6,414 nucleotides of DNA. Origin: Sphingomonadales bacterium. Its GTDB lineage: Bacteria; Bacteroidota; Bacteroidia; UBA7662. Numbering within the stretch: position 1 is the stretch's first letter; the number at the start of each line of letters is the position of its first letter. The notes under the pieces were generated by a model. It worked only from the letters and a program-made list of their open reading frames with translations. It made no database searches and was not told the DNA's origin. The DNA lies in NCBI GenBank assembly GCA_016872225.1, contig VHAW01000096.1:1-6414 (forward strand), read 5' to 3'. Position numbers and translations under genes: made by a program. Shown piece after piece: positions 1 to 6,414 of this stretch.

Positions 1-441
1 TTCCCGTAACAACAGATGGCTAATTTCCAAAGGCAGGGGCATGAAGCTCTCGGTTTCGTTGGTGGCGTAACCAAACATCATGCCTTGGTCACCAGCCCCT
101 TGGGTCTCTGGGCTTGCTTTCTCCACCCCTTGGTTGATGTCCGGGGATTGCTCATGGATGGCAGAAATCACTCCGCAAGAATCTGCATCGAACATGTATT
201 CGGATTTGGTGTAACCAATTTTGCGAATGGTATCGCGGGCAATCTGCTGGGCATCCACGTAGCCTTTGGTTTTGACCTCTCCCGCAAGCACGGTCAAACC
301 GGTGGTGACCAAGGTTTCACAGGCCACCTTGGAATTGGGATCCTGCGCCAAGAACGCGTCCAAGAGCGCGTCGGAAATTTGGTCAGCAACCTTGTCAGGA
401 TGCCCTTCGGAGACCGATTCGGAGGTAAAGAAATACGACAT
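1..441 (-). CDS. metK: S-adenosylmethionine synthetase, N-terminal part (cut by left window edge)
   Basis: This cytoplasmic enzyme makes S-adenosylmethionine, the main methyl donor, from methionine and ATP. The 147 visible residues align without gaps to the start of E. coli MetK as I remember it (about 384 residues), so roughly 60% of the gene lies outside the window. Residues 6-17 carry TSESVSEGHPDK, whose H14, D16 and K17 contact ATP phosphates and metal in the family. Residues 115-126 carry the signature GAGDQGMMFGYA, which includes part of the active-site loop, and SPDINQGV (99-106) is also conserved. The ATG at 441-439 is chosen because MSYFFTSESVSEGHPDK has the family's usual N-terminal length. 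No Shine-Dalgarno sequence precedes it; CCTCC sits directly before the ATG. It lies 134 bp downstream of the E1 gene on the same strand and has its own candidate promoter. No frameshift or missing key residue is visible. Confidence 0.97.
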   Translation of the reverse strand, partial: MSYFFTSESVSEGHPDKVADQISDALLDAFLAQDPNSKVACETLVTTGLTVLAGEVKTKGYVDAQQIARDTIRKIGYTKSEYMFDADSCGVISAIHEQSPDINQGVEKASPETQGAGDQGMMFGYATNETESFMPLPLEISHLLLRE

Positions 442-546
442 GGAGGAACTAGGGTTTAAAGCAACAAAAGGGTTAATGCGAAGAGTCAGGCTTATGCAAA
501 GGGAAGATCAATAAAAGAATCGAATTGAATCCAATAAGTTTCGCGG

Positions 547-554
547 CAAAAATA
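547..554 (-). promoter_or_regulatory. Candidate -7 promoter element for metK
   Basis: Read on the minus strand this is TATTTTTG, a full match to the Bacteroidota -7 consensus TAnnTTTG. It lies in the gap between the E1 stop codon and the metK start, in the right orientation, and implies a leader of about 100 nt. The nearest upstream TTTG (571-568, minus) leaves only 13 nt of spacing, against the usual roughly 19-23, so no good -33 box is visible. The leader shows no SAM riboswitch pattern that I recognise. The call rests on the octamer alone. Confidence 0.4.
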
Positions 555-575
555 GGCCAAGCCAAGGCAAATCCT

Positions 576-2678
576 TTATCGTGCCAAAAGGAAGCGTAGC
601 CGATGCGCAACCTTGTCGGTAGAGGGGAGCATTTCGGCTTCCAAAACTATGTTTAAGGGAACCGCAGGCAGATTAACCGCCCCCATGGCCTCAACGGGCC
701 CGTCCAAAAACTCAAAACATTCCCGCTGAATACGGAATGCCAAGGATTCGGCAAAGGAATTCAACAAGGGTTCTTCTGTCAGCACCAAAACTTTGCCGTG
801 GACACGGCTACGCTCCATGACCATTGTTTCATCCAAAGGGTAAAGGGTGCGGAGGTCCAGGATTTCGACTCGTCCGATTAAATCATCCCTTGTCGCCCCC
901 TGCGGTGGATTTCCGTCTTTGGTCCGAGCGGCATTCAGAGCCCAGTGAACTCCCATTCCGTAGGTCACCACCAGGCAGCTGTCTCCGAGGCGTACGGACT
1001 CCTGCGATGCCTCCAAAGCGACACGGGCCTTGCCCAACGGCACCACATAATCCTCTGAAGGCTCCGGGGTTTTGGCCGCTTCGGTGCCGGGTACCTTGCT
1101 CCAATACAAACCCTTATGTTCAAAGAAAACCACAGGGTTGGGATCCAAGAAGGCTGCTTTCATCAGACCCTTCATGTCGGCCGCATTGGAGGGGTACACC
1201 ACCTTAATCCCGCGAATGTTCAGAACAGACGATTCAACGCAACCCGAATGGTATGGTCCGCCGCCGCCGTAGGCTCCGCAGGGAACTCTGATCAGGCTTT
1301 GAACAGGGAATTGACCCCGCGAAAGGTAACAACTTTTGGAGAGCTCCACCACCAACTGGTTGATGCCACTCCAGATATAGTCTGCGAATTGTATTTCAAC
1401 AATAGGTTTGGCCCCCACGGCCGACATGCCGGCGGTGCTACCTATTAGGTATGCCTCCTGAATCGGCGTATTAAAAACCCGCTCGTCCCCGAATTTATCG
1501 GCCAAAGTGGCGGCTTCCCGAAATACTCCTCCTAAGGTTTTTCCGACATCCTGCCCGTATAACAACGCCGCAGGATCACATTTCAGAATTTCTTCTACCG
1601 CATGCAAAGCCGCATCCACCATCACCACCTTCTCCCGGCCTTCGGGTTCCCTTACCCCTTGTTCATGGGCGGGACCACCGGGTACAAACTCGTGCAGATA
1701 AACGCTATGAGGCTCAGGATCAGGTGACTGCCTGGCTCTTTCAAAATCTGATGCTGCCTTACGGCAACCGGTTTCGGCGAGCTGATCCAATTCCTCTTCC
1801 CAGTAACCCGCTTTGAGCATTTGCTTGCGCAGTCGGGGGAGGGGATCCATCCGCTCATGATCGCTCAGATCCTTTTCGGTTCGGTACCATTCTTTGCGAA
1901 CCCCGGAGGTATGATGTCCTAGCAATGGAACCGCGGCATGCAATAACACAGGACCTTTGCGTGAGCGGCAATACCCAAAGGCATCCTCGATTGCTTTGCA
2001 CGATGCCATGAAATCATTGCCTTTCACCCTCATACGCTTGAGGCCCTTGAAGCCATCGGCATAGTGGTAAGCATCCATGGCCCGCATTTCTTGGGCGCTT
2101 GCCGAGATACCCCATTCGTTGTCTTGCACCAAGAACACAATGGGCAAACGCTTCAACACCGCCATCTGCAAGGCTTCGGCAACTTCTCCTTCCGTAACCG
2201 ATCCATCGCCTAAAGAGCAGACAACCAGGGGAGGGGAACTTTCGGAACGACCCGGTATCGGAAGGTTTTGGCTTTCGAAATAGGCAATGGCATGCGCCAT
2301 GCCCACGGCTGGAATTGCCTGCATTCCGGTGGCCGAGCTTTGATGAGGAATGGTAGGCATGCCCATCCGCCGTACCGAAGGATGTGCGTAATAGGTACGC
2401 CCACCACTGAACGGGTCATCCGCTTTGGCCAGCAATTGCAGCATCAATTCGTAGGGCTCGAAGCCCATCCCCAACAAAACCGATTCATCCCGGTAATACA
2501 ATGACGCGAAATCCTGTGGCTGAAGGTGCAATCCCAGGGCCAATTGGATGGCCTCATGACCTTTGGAGGTGGAATGAACGTAACGACTGTCCTGACGGTG
2601 CTCATCGTAGAGCTCGGCCATGGCGCGCGCTGTGTTCATCAATTCCCAGGCCGTTAACCACAAGGTGTTTTGCATCAT
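576..2678 (-). CDS. Fused alpha-beta E1 component of a thiamine-dependent 2-oxoacid (probably branched-chain) dehydrogenase
   Basis: E1 decarboxylates a 2-oxoacid on thiamine diphosphate and passes the acyl group to the lipoyl arm of E2. The 700 residues join both subunits in one chain. The alpha part (about 10-320) has the thiamine motif from GDGSVTEGE (157-165) to DN (186-187), and GHHTS (254-258) at the position of the BCKDH-type phosphorylation-loop histidine. A proline/glutamate-rich linker spans about 318-350. The beta part (about 350-700) has YGQDVG (374-379), TPIQEAY with E408 as the likely thiamine-activating glutamate, EIQFADY (428-434), GGGGPYHSG with H477, and KVVYPSNAADMKGL (492-505). 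GHHTS and RLRKQML favour branched-chain oxoacids over pyruvate, but substrate is inferred. The first N of the usual NN is D186. ATG at 2678 or 2675 could start it; a stop lies a short way upstream in frame. E2 and E3 genes are not in the window. Confidence 0.9.
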   Translation of the reverse strand: MMQNTLWLTAWELMNTARAMAELYDEHRQDSRYVHSTSKGHEAIQLALGLHLQPQDFASLYYRDESVLLGMGFEPYELMLQLLAKADDPFSGGRTYYAHPSVRRMGMPTIPHQSSATGMQAIPAVGMAHAIAYFESQNLPIPGRSESSPPLVVCSLGDGSVTEGEVAEALQMAVLKRLPIVFLVQDNEWGISASAQEMRAMDAYHYADGFKGLKRMRVKGNDFMASCKAIEDAFGYCRSRKGPVLLHAAVPLLGHHTSGVRKEWYRTEKDLSDHERMDPLPRLRKQMLKAGYWEEELDQLAETGCRKAASDFERARQSPDPEPHSVYLHEFVPGGPAHEQGVREPEGREKVVMVDAALHAVEEILKCDPAALLYGQDVGKTLGGVFREAATLADKFGDERVFNTPIQEAYLIGSTAGMSAVGAKPIVEIQFADYIWSGINQLVVELSKSCYLSRGQFPVQSLIRVPCGAYGGGGPYHSGCVESSVLNIRGIKVVYPSNAADMKGLMKAAFLDPNPVVFFEHKGLYWSKVPGTEAAKTPEPSEDYVVPLGKARVALEASQESVRLGDSCLVVTYGMGVHWALNAARTKDGNPPQGATRDDLIGRVEILDLRTLYPLDETMVMERSRVHGKVLVLTEEPLLNSFAESLAFRIQRECFEFLDGPVEAMGAVNLPAVPLNIVLEAEMLPSTDKVAHRLRFLLAR

Positions 2679-2702
2679 GCGGCCAAAAATAATGTATTTT
2701 TG
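2669..2702 (+). promoter_or_regulatory. Candidate promoter (-33 and -7) for the oxygenase-CHR pair
   Basis: TTTG at 2669-2672 and TATTTTTG at 2695-2702 are separated by 22 nt, within the range for Bacteroidota sigma-ABfr promoters (TTTG and TAnnTTTG). Transcription would start near 2706-2708, leaving a leader of about 15 nt before the ATG at 2723. The -33 box and part of the spacer lie inside the first codons of the divergent E1 gene, so E1 start-codon bases double as promoter spacer. This is the best-supported promoter in the window because both elements are present at the right distance. Confidence 0.55.
2684..2691 (-). promoter_or_regulatory. Candidate -7 promoter element for the E1 gene (near-leaderless)
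   Basis: On the minus strand this reads TATTTTTG, a full match to TAnnTTTG. It ends only 5 nt before the ATG at 2678, so transcription starting about 4-5 nt after the motif would begin at, or one or two bases before, the start codon. No TTG or TTTG lies at the usual -33 distance; the nearest TTTTG is about 27 nt upstream. I saw no other TAnnTTTG match between here and the start of the oxygenase coding region. The octamer is AT-rich and could arise by chance. Confidence 0.4.
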
Positions 2703-2722
2703 ACTATCCCACCGATATCAAA

Positions 2723-3691
2723 ATGAGCCAAAGCCCCTCCTTAAACGCCGGAATTCCCTCCATTGACTTGTCCGATTTCCTCTATGGCGACCCGGAACGC
2801 CAAGCCGCTTTTGTCCAGGAACTGGGACGAGCCTACGAGGATGTGGGTTTCGTCGCCGTCAGGAACCATGGGCTCAGTGCAGCACAATGCGATCGCTTGT
2901 ATCAAGTGATTGAGGACTTTTTTGGGCAGGATTCAGAAGCCAAGGCCACCTACGAAGTTCCCGGTGCCGCCGGACAACGAGGCTATACCCGCTTTGGTCG
3001 AGAGCATGCTAAAGGGCGTAGGGAAGGAGACCTCAAGGAGTTCTTTCAAATCGGGCAGGAGGTGAGTCCTGAACATACAATGCACGGCACTTATGATGCC
3101 AATGTCAAGGTCTATGAACCCTCTGATTTCAATGAGGTTACTATGCAGGCCTACCGAACACTTGAAGGTTGTGGGCAGCATATGTTACGCGCTATTGCGT
3201 TATACCTTCAACTCCCGGAACATTATTTTCGCGACTGGGTCGATGGCGGAACCAGTATCCTTAGGGCGATTCATTACGGCCCCATCCTTCAAGACCCCGG
3301 AGATGCGGTTCGTGCTGCGGAGCATGAAGACATTAACTTGATTACTTTGCTTATGGGTGCTTCAGCCGAAGGCCTGGAAATCTTGAGCAAGACAGGAGCC
3401 TGGGTTCCCGTCACCGCCTTGCCGGATCAAATTGTGGTCAATGTTGGGGATATGTTACAGCGCCTTACCAACCATCGGCTCAAATCCACCACGCATCGGG
3501 TGGTGAATCCTCCCCGAGAACGCTGGTCCGAGCCCCGTTTTTCCATTCCATTCTTCTTGCATCCTCAACCGGGGATGCCCTTGGATGCCTTACCGACCTG
3601 CGTTCCAAACGGGAGTGAGCCCATTGATCCGCCTATTACCGCCGGGGAATACCTCGACGAAAGGCTGCGTGAAATCGGGCTCAAGAAATAG
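2723..3691 (+). CDS. Isopenicillin N synthase-like 2-oxoglutarate/Fe(II) oxygenase, substrate unknown
   Basis: A cytoplasmic non-haem iron oxygenase of 322 residues, the usual length for this superfamily. The N-terminal DIOX_N-like domain starts with IPSIDLSDF (11-19) and contains GRAYEDVGFVAVRNHG (35-50). The jelly-roll core keeps the iron ligands H201 and D203 (HEDINLITLL) and distal H258 (TTHRVVNP), followed by R272 and S274 (RFSIPFF), the RxS pair that binds the 2-oxoglutarate carboxylate in most members. All catalytic residues are therefore present and the enzyme should be active. True isopenicillin N synthase is unlikely, since no beta-lactam genes are nearby and this fold serves many hydroxylations and oxidations. 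Substrate cannot be read from the sequence. The ATG at 2723 gives the expected N-terminus and follows an A-rich stretch without a Shine-Dalgarno. It is divergent from E1 (44 bp) and is probably co-transcribed with the CHR gene downstream. Confidence 0.9.
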   Translation: MSQSPSLNAGIPSIDLSDFLYGDPERQAAFVQELGRAYEDVGFVAVRNHGLSAAQCDRLYQVIEDFFGQDSEAKATYEVPGAAGQRGYTRFGREHAKGRREGDLKEFFQIGQEVSPEHTMHGTYDANVKVYEPSDFNEVTMQAYRTLEGCGQHMLRAIALYLQLPEHYFRDWVDGGTSILRAIHYGPILQDPGDAVRAAEHEDINLITLLMGASAEGLEILSKTGAWVPVTALPDQIVVNVGDMLQRLTNHRLKSTTHRVVNPPRERWSEPRFSIPFFLHPQPGMPLDALPTCVPNGSEPIDPPITAGEYLDERLREIGLKK

Positions 3692-3734
3692 GTCGGTAAA
3701 GAGCAAATTAGGCAACGCGTAAATCCTTGTCGTG

Positions 3735-4937
3735 ATGGATCGCAGCCGCCAACGTACCTTCTTGCGGGATGTCATGATGCTGACCCTCTCTGCCTTTGGG
3801 GGCCCCTATGCGCATTTGGCCTTAATGCAAGAGCGGCTGGTGGAGCGTCGCCAATATCTGACCCACGAGGCCTTACTGGAAATGAATGCACTTTGTCAGT
3901 TTTTGCCGGGACCTACCTCCACGCAGACCATCACCGCGGTGGGACTCAAATTAGGTGGATCACGCCTAGCCTTGTTGACCTTGTTGATTTGGATTTTGCC
4001 AGCCTGTCTCCTCATGACGTTCATGGCGGTCTTGGTTTATTCGCTTGAAATCAAGCAATTGAATATGGCTACCTTTAGGTGGCTCCCGCCCGTAGCGGTG
4101 GGCTTTGTGGCTGCTTCGGCCTGGCGGCTCATGGAGCGGCAATCGTGGAAAGGCCCCGCTTTGCCTATCTTGGGGATGTCTTTGATCTTGTCACTCACCT
4201 TGGTTTCGTCGTACACGTTCCCTCTAGTTTTGATGCTGGGAGGATTGGTGCAATGGTTGTGGCAGGAGAAGAAAGGGCAACTGGGTTCGCCGCATTCCCT
4301 GACCAAGGTGCGGTGGTTTTATTTTCGGATTTACACCATTCTTTTTGTGTTGGCGGTCTTGCTGGGCAACGGGTTTTATTTGCGAGAAATTCTACTCTTT
4401 GAGAATTTTTACCGATTTGGTAGTCTTGTGTTTGGAGGTGGTCAGGTTTTGTTACCGATGATGTACGAGCATTTTGTGGAGACCAGGCAATACCTAACCA
4501 CGGATCAGTTTTTGATTGGTTACGGATTGGCGCAGGGGGTTCCGGGCCCTGTGTTCTCGCAAGCGGCTTACATGGGCGGGCTGATTCTCCAAAGCCAAGG
4601 GGTACTTTACGTTTTACTGGGTTCGTTGGTGGCCACGGTGGCTATATTCACCCCTGGCGCATTGCTTATTTTGTTTGTATATCCAATTTGGGATGATGTC
4701 AAGCGTATGCCCCGTATTCAAGCCGCTCTTCAAGGGGTACAGGTCGCGGCTATTGGCTTGATCCTCACCGCCATCATCTTGCTTATGAAACCGTTGGGGT
4801 ACAGCAGCTTGAACCTAAGCCTGGTTGCGCTGACGGCCTTGCTTAATCACCGTTGGGGAGTGCCGCCTTTACTGATCGTAGTCCTCAGCCTTACCGCCGG
4901 TCTGGTCAGCGAACTCTTGGTCTTGGGTTTGCCATAG
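3735..4937 (+). CDS. Chromate transporter (CHR/ChrA) family membrane protein, two-domain form
   Basis: A 400-residue inner-membrane protein built from two related CHR halves, as in long-chain CHR members. Half one has FGGPYAHL (21-28) and QFLPGPTSTQ (55-64). Half two repeats the pattern with FGGGQVLLP (from 233) and AQGVPGPVFSQ (266-276). Long hydrophobic segments fill most of the rest, for example about 78-104, 142-176, 198-212, 285-318, 336-352 and the C-terminus; a hydrophilic stretch near 177-195 probably separates the halves. Known members export chromate and reduce its toxicity, but many family members have no tested substrate, so the gene symbol is withheld. ATG at 3735 is preferred over the adjacent in-frame GTG at 3732; neither has a Shine-Dalgarno. 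It starts about 40 bp after the oxygenase stop, on the same strand and with no TAnnTTTG match in the gap, which suggests one transcript. Confidence 0.9.
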   Translation: MDRSRQRTFLRDVMMLTLSAFGGPYAHLALMQERLVERRQYLTHEALLEMNALCQFLPGPTSTQTITAVGLKLGGSRLALLTLLIWILPACLLMTFMAVLVYSLEIKQLNMATFRWLPPVAVGFVAASAWRLMERQSWKGPALPILGMSLILSLTLVSSYTFPLVLMLGGLVQWLWQEKKGQLGSPHSLTKVRWFYFRIYTILFVLAVLLGNGFYLREILLFENFYRFGSLVFGGGQVLLPMMYEHFVETRQYLTTDQFLIGYGLAQGVPGPVFSQAAYMGGLILQSQGVLYVLLGSLVATVAIFTPGALLILFVYPIWDDVKRMPRIQAALQGVQVAAIGLILTAIILLMKPLGYSSLNLSLVALTALLNHRWGVPPLLIVVLSLTAGLVSELLVLGLP

Positions 4938-5046
4938 GCCCTAGATTCGCCGAAGAATGCCCCTTCTCGTGTTAGCGTGGCCAAGTTTTTATACCTTGGT
5001 GATGTTGCATTTCAACAACTCACCGGCAGCTATGAACAGTTCCGCT

Positions 5047-5071
5047 GCCTGCAGCAGGCCCCCTTTTATTT
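5047..5071 (+). terminator. Possible weak intrinsic terminator after the CHR gene
   Basis: A 5-bp GC-rich stem, GCCTG (5047-5051) pairing with CAGGC (5055-5059) around a 3-nt loop, is followed by a C-run and then TTTTATT. It lies in the 128-bp convergent gap and runs a few bases into the end of the receptor gene. The stem is short and the T-tract is interrupted and offset by cytosines, so this is tentative. A competing stem, GGCAGC (5025-5030) with GCTGCC (5044-5049), shares bases with it. On the minus strand no T-run follows the hairpin, so it would not serve the receptor gene. Confidence 0.3.
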
Positions 5072-6414
5072 CAGCTCAAAATTGAGGGAGACGTAGGCCA
5101 AGCGGCCGACCAATGGTCCACCGTAAACCTGAAAAACTTTGTTATTCAATAAATTAGAGGCACCCAACTTGAGGGTGGTGTTCAGCTTGAGGAAGGTTTT
5201 GTTGATTTGGGCATCCACCATTCCGTAGCTGTCAATTCGGCCGGTAAATTGGGGCGAACCTTGAAACTCAAAGCCCTGAATCCACTTGTAATTGATGTTA
5301 AAGCCCCAATTGGCCAGGGTATAGGAACCCCCACCGGGGAGCGGAATTTCGGTAATCATATCCCTACCGCTCAGCCCGACGTTGTACTTATGTTCTGGAG
5401 TATTAAAGGCTGGAATAATCACCGTATCCTTTCCAGCATTCACCAGTTTGTTCCAGGAATAATTGAAATTGAACGCCAATTCCCGATTTAAATAATAATT
5501 ACCCCCCAACGAAAAACCTTGTGTTGTAATAATACCTGTGGCATTGGCAGCAACGCGGTAAATGCGCAATGTTTCACGAATAGGGAAACCTCCCCCAATA
5601 CCCGTTAGGAATTTGGACTGCACCCCAATATTGAAACCGATAAAATTCGTGTACCAGCTGTGGTAATACCCAGCGTCCACATAAAGTTTCTTGAACATAC
5701 CCCGGTAACCGAACTCCACCGTCCGCACCTGTTCGGGTTGTATGGGCTTGATATCAAAATACTTAAGTTTTTCAGTTGTTGGGGTTACTGCCAAGTAGTC
5801 AAGGAAAGAGGTTAGTGTTATCAAAGAATCAAATCCTGATACATTGCCTACCAAAATGGCAGGGCCCACGTTGTAATACAGATACTGGTCTGCCAGGGTT
5901 GGGTTTCGTACTGCAGAAGAGACCGATAAACGCCATACGTGCTTTTGATTCGGCGTCAAGACCATCGAAACCGCCGGCGAATATACCCGCTCGAAATTGA
6001 TGTTCTTGTCGGTACGGAAGGTCGCGTTGATTTTGAGGTCACCGAGTAAGCGATTTCCTAACATCAATTTATTGATCTTGTACTCAATTCCTCCGTAGAT
6101 ACCGTATTCGCTGTTCACAATGCTGATCGGCGTTTCGGTTCTCCCGACGGTATCCCTTTTGGTCACTAAAACACTGTCTTCAATTAGGGGATTCCAAACC
6201 ATGTAGGACGAATCCTTGGTCTGGTAGCTAAGGCGTACAGTATCACTAAATATTGTGCCTCGGCTGTCCGGCCGGTATAGGCGGAAACTGCCGCCTATAA
6301 CAATTTCAACATATTGTATTGGTTGTAGCCGAGATGGGGTAGGTAAAGGCGATTTATATCCTATCCAACTTTTTGGTGTAAGCTTGAAGCGCTTCTCGCC
6401 TTGCAGATGGTAGA
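5066..6414 (-). CDS. TonB-dependent outer-membrane receptor, C-terminal 448 residues (cut by right window edge)
   Basis: An outer-membrane beta-barrel that imports a ligand using TonB/ExbBD energy. The frame stays open from the TAA stop at 5066-5068 to the window edge, so the Met at 6202 is internal; plug domain, signal peptide and start are outside. Counting from the first visible residue, GGSFRLYRPDSRGTIFSDT (40-58), NSEYGIYGG (100-108), FRTDKNINF (132-140) and RNPTLADQYLYYN (169-181) match barrel motifs I associate with a Bacteroidota receptor family, usually seen as GGNYR...GTIF, RYDKNENF and RNPT..QY. The end, KLGASNLLNNKVFQVYGGP to YVSLNFELK, is a typical last-strand region. Alternating polar and hydrophobic strands fill the rest. 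Residues about 11-32 look like extra loop sequence compared with relatives as I remember them. No SusD partner is visible, so this need not be a SusC glycan receptor. Ligand is unknown. Confidence 0.88.
   Translation of the reverse strand, partial: YHLQGEKRFKLTPKSWIGYKSPLPTPSRLQPIQYVEIVIGGSFRLYRPDSRGTIFSDTVRLSYQTKDSSYMVWNPLIEDSVLVTKRDTVGRTETPISIVNSEYGIYGGIEYKINKLMLGNRLLGDLKINATFRTDKNINFERVYSPAVSMVLTPNQKHVWRLSVSSAVRNPTLADQYLYYNVGPAILVGNVSGFDSLITLTSFLDYLAVTPTTEKLKYFDIKPIQPEQVRTVEFGYRGMFKKLYVDAGYYHSWYTNFIGFNIGVQSKFLTGIGGGFPIRETLRIYRVAANATGIITTQGFSLGGNYYLNRELAFNFNYSWNKLVNAGKDTVIIPAFNTPEHKYNVGLSGRDMITEIPLPGGGSYTLANWGFNINYKWIQGFEFQGSPQFTGRIDSYGMVDAQINKTFLKLNTTLKLGASNLLNNKVFQVYGGPLVGRLAYVSLNFELK
6276..6299. 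repeat. Perfect 9-bp inverted repeat inside the receptor gene
   Basis: TATAGGCGG (6276-6284) and CCGCCTATA (6291-6299) are exact reverse complements around a 6-nt spacer, so the receptor mRNA could form a stable hairpin here. It lies within the codons for the conserved IGGSFRLY segment, so it may simply follow from the protein sequence. An 8-bp palindrome, CCGGCCGG, adjoins it at 6268-6275. Neither has a T-tract next to it, which argues against a terminator. Confidence 0.5.

Noticed and set aside
16..459. Long plus-strand open frame opposite metK
   Set aside because: It is antisense to a strongly conserved metK segment, and its product resembles no family; it is a shadow of the real gene.
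442..575. SAM riboswitch or intrinsic terminator between E1 and metK
   Set aside because: I saw no known SAM aptamer core and no GC stem followed by a T-run; the TATTTTTG reads better as a promoter element.
2723..3691. Naming the oxygenase isopenicillin N synthase (pcbC)
   Set aside because: Only superfamily motifs are shared, and no ACV synthetase or other beta-lactam genes are present.
3735..4937. Chromate resistance as the firm role of the CHR protein
   Set aside because: No chrB or other metal-resistance gene is adjacent, and many CHR family proteins have no shown chromate transport.
5066..6202. Receptor gene starting at the Met codon at 6202
   Set aside because: The frame remains open for 70 more codons to the window edge and encodes matching barrel motifs such as GGSFRLYRPDSRGTIF, so this Met is internal.
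1..6414. Mobile element, CRISPR, toxin-antitoxin or defence system
   Set aside because: Every long gene belongs to a housekeeping or transport family, and no transposase, repeat array or terminal repeats are visible.

Overview
The window looks like ordinary chromosome from a member of the Bacteroidota. Three things support this. The TonB-dependent receptor has the barrel motifs typical of that phylum. The branched-chain 2-oxoacid dehydrogenase E1 is a single fused alpha-beta chain, a form common there. Promoter-like octamers matching TAnnTTTG, the -7 element of this phylum, lie upstream of three genes, and no gene start has a Shine-Dalgarno sequence. Base composition looks close to balanced. 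I cannot place it below phylum from this sequence.

Layout from left to right. Positions 1-441 (minus) hold the N-terminal 147 residues of S-adenosylmethionine synthetase (metK), cut by the window edge. Positions 576-2678 (minus) hold the fused E1 of a 2-oxoacid dehydrogenase, most likely acting on branched-chain 2-oxoacids. A 44-bp gap with back-to-back promoter motifs separates it from a divergent plus-strand pair. The first of the pair, at 2723-3691, is a 2-oxoglutarate/Fe(II)-type oxygenase of the isopenicillin N synthase-like superfamily. The second, about 40 bp downstream at 3735-4937, is a two-domain membrane protein of the chromate transporter (CHR) family. It converges on the C-terminal 448 residues of a TonB-dependent outer-membrane receptor, 5066-6414 (minus), whose N-terminus lies beyond the right edge.

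The genes do not form an obvious single pathway. MetK makes S-adenosylmethionine, E1 feeds branched-chain acyl-CoA formation (branched fatty-acid primers or amino-acid breakdown), and the receptor imports an unknown ligand. The oxygenase and CHR protein are probably co-transcribed, but their shared role is unknown. I saw no rRNA, tRNA, CRISPR array, insertion sequence or attachment site. I found no convincing new system. The points most worth checking are the compact divergent promoter region, a probably leaderless E1 transcript, and the unassigned oxygenase/CHR pair.
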